Part shown: positions 1 to 8,920 of the stretch, one piece after another
Position numbering within the stretch: position 1 is the first letter of the stretch
How the letters are laid out: each line of letters starts with the position of its first letter
Source of the DNA: Chitinophagales bacterium
GTDB lineage: Bacteria; Bacteroidota; Bacteroidia; Chitinophagales; UBA10324
Direction of reading: 5' to 3'
DNA: 64,000 nt
NCBI GenBank assembly: GCA_013816805.1
Contig: JACDDS010000012.1
Span: 1 to 64,000 of the forward strand
Program-made: the position numbers and the translations under genes
Notes under the pieces: model-generated
Told to the model about the DNA's origin: nothing
What the model saw: the letters and a program-made list of their open reading frames with translations, nothing else
Database searches by the model: none

Positions 1-377
1 GGAAAAACGTAGGGCTTTATATAATATTATTTTTAGTGGGTTTACAAACGGTACCTACACAATACTATGAAGCAGCAAAATTGGAAGGTGCTACAAAATG
101 GCAGCAATTTTACCACATTACTTTACCTATGATTAACCCTACTATTTTTATGGTAGTTATCCTGTCTACTATCGGTGGGTTTTCACTTTTCATTGAACCA
201 TACATTCTTACCGGCGGCGGACCATTGAATCAAACCTTGTCAGCGGTATTATACATTTATAAGCAGGCTTTTCAATTTTACAATATGGGATATTCGGCCA
301 CTCTTGGGTTTTTTTATGCAATCATGATCATGACTGTTGTAGTGCTTCAAAAGAAATTTATTGAAAGAGAGAGTTAA
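1..377 (+). CDS. Sugar ABC transporter permease, MalF-type (5' end outside window)
   Basis: Inner-membrane permease subunit of a carbohydrate ABC importer. The reading frame is open from the first bases of the window, so only about the last 125 residues are present and the true start lies upstream. The EAA loop that docks onto the ATPase is clear (YEAAKLEGA, then a proline-terminated helix ending ITLP), followed by two hydrophobic segments and a short charged tail. The family (binding-protein-dependent transport permease, MalF/UgpA-like) is certain. The substrate is inferred from the GH130 genes downstream to be a short beta-linked oligosaccharide, perhaps manno-oligosaccharide. A second permease starts 34 bases later and the ATPase is the sixth gene of the run. 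A solute-binding protein is expected upstream but cannot be seen. Confidence 0.93.
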   Translation, partial: KNVGLYIILFLVGLQTVPTQYYEAAKLEGATKWQQFYHITLPMINPTIFMVVILSTIGGFSLFIEPYILTGGGPLNQTLSAVLYIYKQAFQFYNMGYSATLGFFYAIMIMTVVVLQKKFIERES

Positions 378-411
378 CCATTACAAGCTGCTGTATGGCC
401 TTAAATAAATT

Positions 412-1239
412 ATGACACAAAAGATCTCATTTCAAAAACTGATGTTTTATGCAGCGTTGCTGTTAGCTGCACTTAGTTTCATTTATCCCTTTATGTGGAT
501 GGTAAGTGCTGCACTATCGCCGGAAAATGAGATCAGCAGGCTTACACTATTTCCATCTCATCCTACCCTGAGCAACTTTAAAGCAATGGTGGAAAAAATC
601 CCCATTGGCAGGTCACTGGTTAATAGCTTACTGGTAGCCACATGCACTACGGCTTTGGTGATGGTTACCGGATCTATGGTGGGATACGCCCTGGCAAAAA
701 TGAGGTTTAAAGGACGGCTTATGATTTTTTACGTGATCGTTTTTACCATGTCTCTTCCCTTTCAGATTACCTTGATTCCAAATTATATTACGATGGTGAA
801 CCTGCATTTAGTGGATACCTATCTTGCTCTTATTATGCCTTTTGCAGTCAGTGCTTTCGGTATCCTAATGTTCCGGCAGGCTTTCCAGGGACTGCCACAA
901 GCTTTGATTGATGCAGCACGGCTGGATGGTTGCAATGAATTGCAGATTATATTTAGAATTCTGTGGCCGAATATAAAACCTACGTTAATAACTGTGGCTA
1001 TCCTGACCTTTATCGGCTCCTGGAATGAAGTACTGTGGCCGCTCATCGTCATCCGTAACGAACAATTAATGACGATGCCGCAACTGGTAACCCTGTTTGT
1101 GGTAGGTGGCCGTGCAGATGCGCAGCTGGGAGTTAAGATTGCTGCAGGGGTGTTGCTTGCCGTTCCGGTTATTGTTGCGTTTCTATTTTTTCAAAAGCAC
1201 TTTATCCAGAGTATGGCTTCGGCAGGTTTAAAAGATTAA
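412..1239 (+). CDS. Carbohydrate ABC transporter permease, MalG-type
   Basis: Second inner-membrane permease of the importer, 275 residues, the usual length for MalG/UgpE-like subunits. About six hydrophobic segments are visible, the first at residues 10-32. The ATPase-contact EAA motif is DAARLDG at 167-173, followed by a WP turn. It pairs with the partial MalF-type permease upstream to form the membrane channel. The 141 bases after it hold a perfect 14-base palindrome at 1283-1296 but no T-run, so read-through into the GH130 gene is likely. The family is certain; the substrate is inferred from the neighbours. Confidence 0.95.
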   Translation: MTQKISFQKLMFYAALLLAALSFIYPFMWMVSAALSPENEISRLTLFPSHPTLSNFKAMVEKIPIGRSLVNSLLVATCTTALVMVTGSMVGYALAKMRFKGRLMIFYVIVFTMSLPFQITLIPNYITMVNLHLVDTYLALIMPFAVSAFGILMFRQAFQGLPQALIDAARLDGCNELQIIFRILWPNIKPTLITVAILTFIGSWNEVLWPLIVIRNEQLMTMPQLVTLFVVGGRADAQLGVKIAAGVLLAVPVIVAFLFFQKHFIQSMASAGLKD

Positions 1240-1380
1240 CCAGGAAATTATAAATTGACGAATCCTGCAACTCCTGCCGATGTTTCTCCGGAGAAATGCA
1301 GCAAAGAATTATAACCAGATAACTAATTTTTCAGCATCTTAAAAAATTAATTTAGTTTAAACCAGAATCGCCAACGATCG

Positions 1381-2814
1381 ATGAACATTATTAAAGATTC
1401 ATTACACTTATATGCTGATGCAAAGGCGGTAATTACTCAATTTTTATTTTTGTCACAAGAGAAGCGGATCTTTAACATGATAAATCGGGTGGAAAATTTA
1501 AGTGCTAATGAGGCAGATGAATGCCTCCAAATCCTAACCAAAGATTTTGCCGCCCGCCATCGAGATCTGGATCAAACCCTCTTGAATCATTTTCAAAAAA
1601 TAGAAGAGCAGAACGGAATTAACCTTTCCCGTTTCACTGTTGCAAAAAAACTATTGCTGGGTGCATTTTTTACAAAAGAATATTCTATACAGGCTGCAGC
1701 ATTATTTAATCCCTCCATTGTGCCCCATCCAGATCAACAAGGATTAAAGTCAGGCCAACAGCGATTTATAATGAGCCTGAGGGCAACCGGAGAAGGTCAC
1801 ATTTCTTCTATAATATTTAAAACAGGAATAGCAGACGAGAATGCCCGCATCACGCTCGACAGTTCTTCGGGCTATTTTATTTGTCTGCAAAAAAAAATTG
1901 ACACAAGATATAGCCGGGATTTTATACGAAGCCGTGCGGTATTATTTAAAGATTTTGATTTTAGCGTTGTTGATTCTTTACCGGAACATTTTTCAGAAGC
2001 GGAAGCGCTTTCTCTCCTAAAATCTGCAACAGTAAAGACGAATGTAGCGACAAACTCTATCAGCCAAATAGAAAAAATATGGGATGCTAATTACAATCTC
2101 ATAAGTTCTTCACAAATACCGATCAATGAAAAAGTAATATTTCCTGTAGCAAGAATAGAAAGCATGGGAATGGAAGATGTGAGATTTGTAAAGTTTAGTG
2201 ATAACGGTATCGCAATTTATTACGGTACTTACACTGCTTATGACGGCCATCAGATACAGTCGCAATTGATTGAAACCTCAGATTTTAATGAATTTAAAAT
2301 ACGCTCATTATACGGCGAGGCTGTATCAGACAAAGGAATGGCGCTCTTTCCTGAAAAAATAAATGGCAGATATGTGATGGTTTCACGCCAGGGTGGTGAG
2401 AATATAAGTATCATGTTTTCTGAAAATATTTATGAATGGAAAAGCTACCAGCTGTTGATGGAGCCATACTATCCATGGGAGCTGCTGCAATCAGGTAACT
2501 GCGGATCACCTGTAAAGACAGAAAGAGGCTGGCTTTTGCTGATACATGGCGTGGGCTTAATGCGCACTTATGTTATAAGCGCCATACTATTGGATCTGCA
2601 TGATCCCACTCAGATTATTGGCAGGCTTGATAAACCGCTCATCCAAGCTGATCAAGCCGAACGTGAAGGTTATGTTCCGAATGTAGTTTATACTTGTGGT
2701 TCTATGCTTCACAATAAAACACTGGTTATTCCTTATGCAGTGTCTGACTCTGCAACGGCTTTTGCAACAATAGGATTAGAAGAAATTCTCAACGAGATGA
2801 AACCTGCACCATAA
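1381..2814 (+). CDS. Glycoside hydrolase family 130 protein (beta-mannoside phosphorylase/hydrolase-like)
   Basis: Predicted cytoplasmic five-bladed beta-propeller enzyme of family GH130, whose members phosphorolyse or hydrolyse beta-mannosides. Family marks read by eye: PSIVPHPDQ at 111-119, RATGEGHISS around 134-143, GMEDVRF at 263-269 and the closing GYVPNVVYTCG block from residue 430. At 477 residues it is longer than the classical 330-400 residue phosphorylases because of an N-terminal helical extension of about 100 residues. There is no signal peptide, so it should act on sugar brought in by the ABC importer. The next gene starts 5 bases after its stop. Whether it is a phosphorylase or a hydrolase cannot be settled without aligning the phosphate-binding residues. 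Confidence 0.88.
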   Translation: MNIIKDSLHLYADAKAVITQFLFLSQEKRIFNMINRVENLSANEADECLQILTKDFAARHRDLDQTLLNHFQKIEEQNGINLSRFTVAKKLLLGAFFTKEYSIQAAALFNPSIVPHPDQQGLKSGQQRFIMSLRATGEGHISSIIFKTGIADENARITLDSSSGYFICLQKKIDTRYSRDFIRSRAVLFKDFDFSVVDSLPEHFSEAEALSLLKSATVKTNVATNSISQIEKIWDANYNLISSSQIPINEKVIFPVARIESMGMEDVRFVKFSDNGIAIYYGTYTAYDGHQIQSQLIETSDFNEFKIRSLYGEAVSDKGMALFPEKINGRYVMVSRQGGENISIMFSENIYEWKSYQLLMEPYYPWELLQSGNCGSPVKTERGWLLLIHGVGLMRTYVISAILLDLHDPTQIIGRLDKPLIQADQAEREGYVPNVVYTCGSMLHNKTLVIPYAVSDSATAFATIGLEEILNEMKPAP

Positions 2815-2819
2815 ACCTT

Positions 2820-4121
2820 ATGAATAAAAAAATACAGAGTTTATTCTATTTATCGGCACTCATAATCATGTTTATAGCCTGTTCGAAAACCGCAATGAAC
2901 CAGGCTCCGGCAGTCGATACGGAATTGGTGAATACAGCTCACCTTGATTACCTCTATACGCCTCTTACTTTTCCGGCGGGCAGCAAATCCGCGGGCGTTT
3001 ACATATATGCAGATGCCCCGGATTATCACCGTGTTGAGGCGTCTGGTGAAGGATTTTCATGTGTAGATGATGTATCAAGAGCTGCGTTAGTTTATTTGAG
3101 AAGCACCCGGTTTTCTACAGATACAGCCATCCAGGCTAAAGCTATGAACCTGATCCGCTTTATTCTGGGGATGCAATCAGATAACGGCTATTTCTATAAT
3201 TTTTTATTCTCCAGCGGACTGATAAACACAGGAGGAAGCACCAGTTTAAATATTCCTAACTGGTGGTCGTGGAGAGCCTTACAAACTTTAATAGAAGGCG
3301 AACCTTTTATAAAGAACCTAAACCCACCTTTATTTGCGCAAATGGATGCTGCAATAATTAAATTGATTGCTCAAATAAAATTAGACCTGGTCAATATCCC
3401 TCAAACAACAAAAATTGTAAATGGTATTACAGTTCCGGAATGGCTTCCCGCAGGAAGTGCCACAGATCAGTCGGCATTGCTTATTATAGGGCTAATTCCC
3501 TGGTGCCAGTCTACGAATGATGCTGTTTTAAGAGACTATATTAAAAAATTGGCAGATGGCATTGCGCTCATGCAAGCCGGTGATTCCTCTCACTATCCCT
3601 ATGGCTGTTTTTTAAGCTGGGAAAATACATGGCATGCATATGGGAACATCCAGGCTTATGCTTTATTGAAGGCGGGCCTGTTTCTGAATGATCCGCAATA
3701 CACCTCGAAAGCATTAGTAGAAATAGATAACTTTTATCCCTGGCTGATTAAGAATGGTTATAAATCTTCTCTTTTACTCGCAAAAAGTGGAAATGTATTT
3801 CAGACACTAACTGATAACAAATATGATCAGATTGCCTATGGAATAGAGCCTATGGTTTTTGCTGCAATCGAAGCCTATAAGGAAACAGGAAATGATACCT
3901 ATGCTGATCTCGCAGGGCATCTTGCTGCATGGCTCCTGGGAGCAAATGATTTAGGAATCAGTATGTATGATACAGCCACAGGCCGCTGCTACGATGGATT
4001 ATCTGCGGGTGGTGTCAACTATAATTCCGGCGCTGAATCTACCATCGAGGCATTGCTTACTTTGCAAAATGCTGAAAATTATCCGGCGGTAATAACGGCC
4101 CTGGATAAATATAAAAAATGA
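2820..4121 (+). CDS. Lipoprotein with predicted (alpha/alpha)6-barrel, glycosidase-like
   Basis: A 433-residue exported lipoprotein: hydrophobic leader ending in the lipobox FIAC with Cys21. The body is helical with repeated aromatic-rich segments, and has the motif GFSCVDDVSRAAL near residue 80, reminiscent of the DD-containing signature of (alpha/alpha)6 proteins found next to GH130 genes. This suggests a surface or periplasmic glycoside-processing or glycan-binding role that feeds the importer. The exact family is not recognised. Its last four bases (ATGA) overlap the start of the next GH130 gene, so the two are probably translationally coupled. The fold call is by inspection only. Confidence 0.7.
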   Translation: MNKKIQSLFYLSALIIMFIACSKTAMNQAPAVDTELVNTAHLDYLYTPLTFPAGSKSAGVYIYADAPDYHRVEASGEGFSCVDDVSRAALVYLRSTRFSTDTAIQAKAMNLIRFILGMQSDNGYFYNFLFSSGLINTGGSTSLNIPNWWSWRALQTLIEGEPFIKNLNPPLFAQMDAAIIKLIAQIKLDLVNIPQTTKIVNGITVPEWLPAGSATDQSALLIIGLIPWCQSTNDAVLRDYIKKLADGIALMQAGDSSHYPYGCFLSWENTWHAYGNIQAYALLKAGLFLNDPQYTSKALVEIDNFYPWLIKNGYKSSLLLAKSGNVFQTLTDNKYDQIAYGIEPMVFAAIEAYKETGNDTYADLAGHLAAWLLGANDLGISMYDTATGRCYDGLSAGGVNYNSGAESTIEALLTLQNAENYPAVITALDKYKK

Positions 4122-5260
4122 ATGCAACTCCAATAATTGCCGACCATCTGATTTTTAAACCTGGTGATGTAGAATTATCATACTCACCACTTCGCAATGG
4201 CATTAAGGAAAATACTTTTGTGCTTGGTACTTTTAATCCTGGCTTATGTCGCTTGCCGAATGGCAATTTGCTGATGATAGTACGTGTGGCGGAAGCTTTA
4301 TCAAACTCTGTTAAAGGAGACAGCGTGCACAGCATAAGATGGGATTCAGAAAAGCGATTTGTAATCGATGCATGGCCATTGATTGAAGTGGATATGAAAG
4401 ATCCAAGAAAATTCAGAATTAAAACTTATGATTTTCCTGTTTATGCATTAACGTCTCTATCATGGCTGTTGCCGGTAGAACTGAATGCCGATGGCACGGC
4501 AGTAATTAAAGTACATTACGATAAAATTATTTCACCGCAATTTACCAGTCAGGAATACGGAATAGAAGATGCCCGGATTTCAACCATTGAAAACCAGTAT
4601 TATATGACCGCTTGTTGTGTAGGCAGCGAGCGTCATTCAACGATGTTATATGTTTCAGATGATGGCCTAAATTATAAATGTCTTGGCATTGTGCTTGACC
4701 ACCAGAATAAGGATATGCTGGTATTTGAAGGAAGAATAAATAATATTTACTACGCTTTAACAAGACCATTAGGGGAAAATTATTTTGCCACGCCACCATC
4801 TTCCACTTACCATTCCTGCGCATCTGTTCAAATGTCCTCTTCACGGGATTTACTGCATTGGAAACCATCCGATACCGCATTTCTGAGGGCACGGCGATCA
4901 TCTTTATCCAATATGAAAATAGGTGGCGGAACTCCGCCTTTGTTAACACCCTACGGCTGGCTGATGCTGTATCATGGAGTTGAAAAGAAAGGTGAAGTAG
5001 GCATCTACCGCACCTTCTGGGCACTGCTGGATAAGGACGATCCGTTAAAAATTACTCGTTTGGAAGATAAAGTGCCTTTGCTGGAAGCAAATCCATTGCT
5101 TACTGATGGTATCAGCCATCAGAAATATCTTGAAGATGTTGTATTTACCACCGGTATTGTGGAACATGGCGATGATTTTATTATCGCATCCGGAGAATTA
5201 GACCTGGCATGTCGGATCACCAGGATATCAAAAAAATATTTTTCAAGCGAACACTTTTAA
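4118..5260 (+). CDS. Second glycoside hydrolase family 130-like protein
   Basis: A 380-residue predicted cytoplasmic beta-propeller, the normal length for GH130. Recognisable features are FNPG at 39-42, RVAEA at 56-60, GIEDARI at 148-154 (the family's catalytic-region motif), a TPPLLTPYGWLMLYHGV stretch around 273-289 and a C-terminal YLEDVVFTTG block. It is clearly diverged from the first GH130 protein, so the operon encodes two different specificities rather than a recent duplication. It starts inside the stop of the lipoprotein gene (ATGA) and its stop lies 5 bases before the ATPase start. Beta-mannoside phosphorolysis or hydrolysis is the family expectation; the exact substrate is unknown. 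Confidence 0.87.
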   Translation: MNATPIIADHLIFKPGDVELSYSPLRNGIKENTFVLGTFNPGLCRLPNGNLLMIVRVAEALSNSVKGDSVHSIRWDSEKRFVIDAWPLIEVDMKDPRKFRIKTYDFPVYALTSLSWLLPVELNADGTAVIKVHYDKIISPQFTSQEYGIEDARISTIENQYYMTACCVGSERHSTMLYVSDDGLNYKCLGIVLDHQNKDMLVFEGRINNIYYALTRPLGENYFATPPSSTYHSCASVQMSSSRDLLHWKPSDTAFLRARRSSLSNMKIGGGTPPLLTPYGWLMLYHGVEKKGEVGIYRTFWALLDKDDPLKITRLEDKVPLLEANPLLTDGISHQKYLEDVVFTTGIVEHGDDFIIASGELDLACRITRISKKYFSSEHF

Positions 5261-5265
5261 TAAAG

Positions 5266-6396
5266 ATGGCGGAGGTTTTATTAGAGCATATTTCAAAGAT
5301 CTATCCACGTGGTGCAAAAAAAGAAGCACCCTCTAAAGCCATTGAGGATATTTCCTTTACGGTGCACGATAAAGAATTTATGGTGATCGTAGGTCCTTCC
5401 GGCTGTGGAAAATCTACATTGCTACGGATGATTGCAGGGCTCGAAGAGATCAGTGAAGGCACTCTCAGCATAGATGGAAAAAGGATAAATGATCTGGATC
5501 CGCGCGACCGTGATATTGCAATGGTGTTTCAGAATTATGCTTTATATCCGCACATGACCGTTTATGATAACATGGCTTTCGGATTAAGATTAAAGCACTT
5601 CAGCAAAACCGAAATAAAACAAAGAGTAACTCAGACTGCCCAGCTGCTGGAAATGGAGGAGGTGCTAAATCGCAAACCAACCACTTTATCCGGAGGTCAG
5701 CGCCAGCGGGTAGCAATTGGAAGGGCTATTATCCGAAGACCTAAAGTTTTTTTATTTGATGAGCCGCTCAGCAACCTTGATGCAAAGCTTCGAAGCCAGA
5801 TGCGCATAGAACTTCAAAAGCTGCACCGCGACATCAATGCGACGATGATCTATGTAACGCATGACCAGACTGAAGCCATGACGTTAGGAAACAGGATTGC
5901 TGTGTTGAACAAAGGCAAGCTCATGCAATTGGATACTCCGCTGCATTTGTACAATAACCCGGCGAATAAATTTGTTGCGGGATTTATCGGTTCGCCTACC
6001 ATGAATTTTATGGAGGGCTCTATTGTGCGCCAGAACAGATATTCTTTTATTCCCGAAACAAAAAGTTGTCAGATTTCTTTAGGAACTTCAATTCCCGCGT
6101 CTTTAGAAAGCTATGTTGGAAAAGCTATTCTGATTGGCATACGGCCGGAGCATATTCTAATTTGTGAAGAAGGGGAAGCCAATCCAGGTGACTGTACTTT
6201 AAAAGTCCTGGCTTACGAAAACATGGGCAACGAACAACTGGTATATTTTTCCATGTCAAATCAAACACTAATTGTAAGAACCCCGCCACGCGAAATTATT
6301 GACGTTGGGAATGAAAAAGAGATTAAATTTTTAATAGAAAAAATTATTTATATGGATGCAGTGAGCGGGGCGGTAATAAATAAGAACCTGCTTTAA
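5266..6396 (+). CDS. Sugar ABC transporter ATP-binding protein, MalK/MsmK/UgpC-type
   Basis: ATPase that energises the importer. From the start chosen here (MAEVLLEH) it is 376 residues: Walker A GPSGCGKST at 43-51, ABC signature LSGGQRQRV, Walker B VFLFDEP, the switch histidine in THDQTEAM, and a C-terminal TOBE regulatory domain with the typical GIRPEH motif. An earlier in-frame ATG exists at 5209, but that would overlap the GH130 gene by 52 bases; 5266 matches the family N-terminus and lies 5 bases past the preceding stop. MsmK-like ATPases can serve several sugar permeases, so it may not be dedicated to this system. Confidence 0.96.
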   Translation: MAEVLLEHISKIYPRGAKKEAPSKAIEDISFTVHDKEFMVIVGPSGCGKSTLLRMIAGLEEISEGTLSIDGKRINDLDPRDRDIAMVFQNYALYPHMTVYDNMAFGLRLKHFSKTEIKQRVTQTAQLLEMEEVLNRKPTTLSGGQRQRVAIGRAIIRRPKVFLFDEPLSNLDAKLRSQMRIELQKLHRDINATMIYVTHDQTEAMTLGNRIAVLNKGKLMQLDTPLHLYNNPANKFVAGFIGSPTMNFMEGSIVRQNRYSFIPETKSCQISLGTSIPASLESYVGKAILIGIRPEHILICEEGEANPGDCTLKVLAYENMGNEQLVYFSMSNQTLIVRTPPREIIDVGNEKEIKFLIEKIIYMDAVSGAVINKNLL

Positions 6397-6422
6397 TTCT
6401 TCGATCCACACTTAACTGCGTA

Positions 6423-6430
6423 TAAATTTG
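6423..6430 (+). promoter_or_regulatory. Candidate Bacteroidota -7 box before the porin gene
   Basis: TAAATTTG matches the TAnnTTTG -7 element of Bacteroidota promoters and lies 25 bases before the porin ATG. No clear TTTG -33 box is found at the usual spacing, so this is only a half-supported promoter. If real, the porin can be expressed apart from the ABC operon. Confidence 0.35.
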
Positions 6431-6455
6431 AATTTAAATAGTTAAATAGCAGGCA

Positions 6456-7544
6456 ATGAAAAAGCTGACTATTTTACTATTCGTCTTTGCCCAAATGAGT
6501 GTCTTGGCGCAATCAGACAGTGTAAACCGCACGCTCACGTTTTCAGGAATGGTGGATGCTTATTTAGCATATTACACGGATTCCGTGGGAACCGGTAACT
6601 ACCAAAAATTTCAAAGTATTTCACCCAGAAGCAAGCAGTTCGGATTGAACGTTGCCTCCATCACTGTAAAATATTCTGCAGACCGCATGCGGTCAATCGT
6701 TACGCTTCACTATGGCGACATTCCCCGCAGCTCCTGGTCATCTACTTTTAACTTTATACAGGAAGCTAATGCAGGGTTTCGGATTTATAAAAATTTATGG
6801 ATCGATGGCGGATTCTTCCGTACGCATATTGGAACGGAAGGGCTTTTTCCTAAAGAAAATATAACCAGCTCTGTAGCTGTGGCTACTTTTTTTGAACCTT
6901 ATTTCGAGGCAGGATTCCGATTAAATTATACGCCAACGGATAAGTTACTGCTCAACCTTTATTTGCTAAACGGGTATAACCTCTATGAGGATAATAACAA
7001 AAAAAAATCGATCGGACTTTTCGCTGCCTATACTGTTAACGACGCTGTTAGCATCGGGTATAATAATTACCTGGGAAACGATGCAGCAGAAGACGATACC
7101 GTTTCACGCACCCGGTTTTACAACAATGTGTTTTTAAATTTTCAGAAAGGAAAAATCAGGATGGTTGCCGGTGCCGATTTAGCTGTACAACAGCATGGTG
7201 ACCTCAAGAACGCAGAAAAATCTGCAAGCTATGCAAGTGCTTTGCTGGCCCTTCGCTACCAGGCAGTAAACCGGTTTGGCATTTACGGCAGAGGAGAAGT
7301 CTTCCACGATCCGCAGGGAATGTTATCAGGTGTGTTCTTGAATGAAGGAAATGAATTTTCGGGTATAAAGCTCTGGGGCATCACACTCGGTGCAGAGTAT
7401 AAGCCAACGGATAATTTTTATGTGCGGCTCGAAGGTAGAAATCTTACCGCAGATTCAGGTCAGAAAATTTTTTATTCAGATACTAAGTCAACGAATCACA
7501 GGCTGGAAGCGATGCTGAATTTCGGTTTGTATTTTCCACAGTAA
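6456..7544 (+). CDS. Outer-membrane beta-barrel porin (BBP2-like)
   Basis: A 362-residue protein with a signal peptide (hydrophobic residues 4-16, cleavage after LAQ around residue 19). The body is made of alternating hydrophobic/polar strands rich in Tyr, Asn and Gly and ends in an aromatic residue close to the C-terminus (FGLYFPQ), as in outer-membrane barrels. It resembles the porin family that begins GMVDAYLAYY in Bacteroidota. It sits 59 bases behind the ABC ATPase, so it plausibly provides the outer-membrane entry port for the sugar taken up by that system, the job that SusC does elsewhere in the phylum. The function is inferred from position. Confidence 0.75.
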   Translation: MKKLTILLFVFAQMSVLAQSDSVNRTLTFSGMVDAYLAYYTDSVGTGNYQKFQSISPRSKQFGLNVASITVKYSADRMRSIVTLHYGDIPRSSWSSTFNFIQEANAGFRIYKNLWIDGGFFRTHIGTEGLFPKENITSSVAVATFFEPYFEAGFRLNYTPTDKLLLNLYLLNGYNLYEDNNKKKSIGLFAAYTVNDAVSIGYNNYLGNDAAEDDTVSRTRFYNNVFLNFQKGKIRMVAGADLAVQQHGDLKNAEKSASYASALLALRYQAVNRFGIYGRGEVFHDPQGMLSGVFLNEGNEFSGIKLWGITLGAEYKPTDNFYVRLEGRNLTADSGQKIFYSDTKSTNHRLEAMLNFGLYFPQ

Positions 7545-7617
7545 ATCATGGAAGCTCGATCTTTAGCACTGCATACTGCCAAAGCCATTAATTATCTTAT
7601 AAATTCCTATAACAACA

Positions 7618-8820
7618 ATGCAATTTACCCATACAGAAAATAAACCAAGATATTCCCTCCGGCAACTTGTACTCTATTTTTTGAAGCTGGGTTATGCGGG
7701 CTTCGGAGGCCCCGTTGCATTGGTAGGCTATATGCACCGTGATCTTGTCGAGCAGCGTAAATGGATTTCAGAAGAAGATTACAAGGAAGGCTTAACCCTT
7801 TCACAGCTTGCGCCCGGTCCATTGGCGGCACAGCTTGGTATTTATTTGGGCTTCGTGCATTACCGCTACCTAGGAGCCACATTAGTTGCCATTGCTTTCG
7901 TGCTGCCATCTTTTTTAATGGTAGTCGCTTTGGGAATTGCTTACAAGATGTTCAACGGTTTGCCCTGGATGCAGGCCGTTTTTTATGGAGTAGGAGCAGC
8001 AGTGATTGGAATAATTGTGATGAGCAGCTACAAACTCACCACAAAATCAATTGGCAAATTCAATCTTGAATCATTCAGAACAAAATGGATGTTATGGCTT
8101 TTCTTTCTCACCACTTTAGTCATCACGCTCATTTCACAAACGGAAGTGCTTCCGGTTTTCCTTGCAGCGGGGCTATTGTATATGTTCATAAAAGCACCAC
8201 CGGCATGGGCAAAAAGAACTTCAACACTACCGGTTATGCTTCTGACGGGAATTGGTTTTTGGGACTATGATTCGAAAGCACTGGGACAAATGTTTTGGTT
8301 TTTCCTTAAAGCAGGAGCGTTTGTTTTTGGAAGTGGCCTGGCGATCATTCCTTTTTTACATGGAGCCGTTACCCAGTACCATTGGATTGACGAGCATACT
8401 TTTCTCGATGCAGTAGCGGTGGCGATGATCACGCCGGGGCCCGTGGTGATCACAGTAGGTTTCATTGGTTACTTAGTGGCTGGTTTCCCAGGTGCCTGTA
8501 TCGCCGCAGCGTGCACGTTTCTTCCCTGTTATTTCTTTACCGTGATTCCCGCGCCCTATTTTAAGAGGTATGCTAAGAATGCATCCATCAAAGCATTTGT
8601 TGACGGCATTACCGCTGCAGTAATCGGAGCACTCACCGGAGCTGTAATTATTATTGCAATAAATACTTTCACGAGGAACCCTAGCGTGATTCTCGATATA
8701 CCTTCCGTACTCATTGCAGTAGCAACTGTCCTGACGCTATTGTATGTAAAAAAAATTCAGGAACCATATATCATTTTTATCGCCGCTGTCTTGGGTTTGA
8801 TTTTAAAGACGTGGGTTTAA
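7618..8820 (+). CDS. chrA: Chromate efflux transporter ChrA
   Basis: Inner-membrane exporter of the CHR family that lowers cytoplasmic chromate. At 400 residues it is a full-length two-domain ChrA: both halves carry the family pattern, with GYAGFGGPVALVGYMH near residue 24 and a second FGSGLAIIPFLHGAV with ITPGPVVITVGFIGY in the C-terminal half. About ten membrane segments are visible. The C-terminal third and 100 bases of its 3' flank recur as a diverged fragment at 15614-16279. Single-copy bidomain chrA genes are usual in this phylum and typically sit in metal-resistance regions, as here. Confidence 0.95.
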   Translation: MQFTHTENKPRYSLRQLVLYFLKLGYAGFGGPVALVGYMHRDLVEQRKWISEEDYKEGLTLSQLAPGPLAAQLGIYLGFVHYRYLGATLVAIAFVLPSFLMVVALGIAYKMFNGLPWMQAVFYGVGAAVIGIIVMSSYKLTTKSIGKFNLESFRTKWMLWLFFLTTLVITLISQTEVLPVFLAAGLLYMFIKAPPAWAKRTSTLPVMLLTGIGFWDYDSKALGQMFWFFLKAGAFVFGSGLAIIPFLHGAVTQYHWIDEHTFLDAVAVAMITPGPVVITVGFIGYLVAGFPGACIAAACTFLPCYFFTVIPAPYFKRYAKNASIKAFVDGITAAVIGALTGAVIIIAINTFTRNPSVILDIPSVLIAVATVLTLLYVKKIQEPYIIFIAAVLGLILKTWV

Positions 8821-8920
8821 ATAGCTCGAATCGACTATAGGAGAAACTAACTCTTTGAAAGATTAAGCAGCACAGAAGAGCCTGTCTCCATACAGAAATT
8901 TCTTCTTTATCATTACACCG
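8265..8920 (+). repeat. Direct repeat, copy 1: chrA 3' third plus flank
   Basis: This stretch is repeated in the same direction at 15614-16279. It covers the last third of chrA and about 100 non-coding bases, in which a two-part stem (GAAG/CTTC around CTGT/ACAG, 8875-8905) is conserved. Together the two copies bracket the DUF6660-czcA-czcB block. Confidence 0.8.

Noticed and set aside
1283-1296. Perfect 14-base palindrome TTTCTCCGGAGAAA after the MalG-type gene
   Set aside because: No T-run follows, so it is not a convincing terminator, and no second copy was found that would support an operator.
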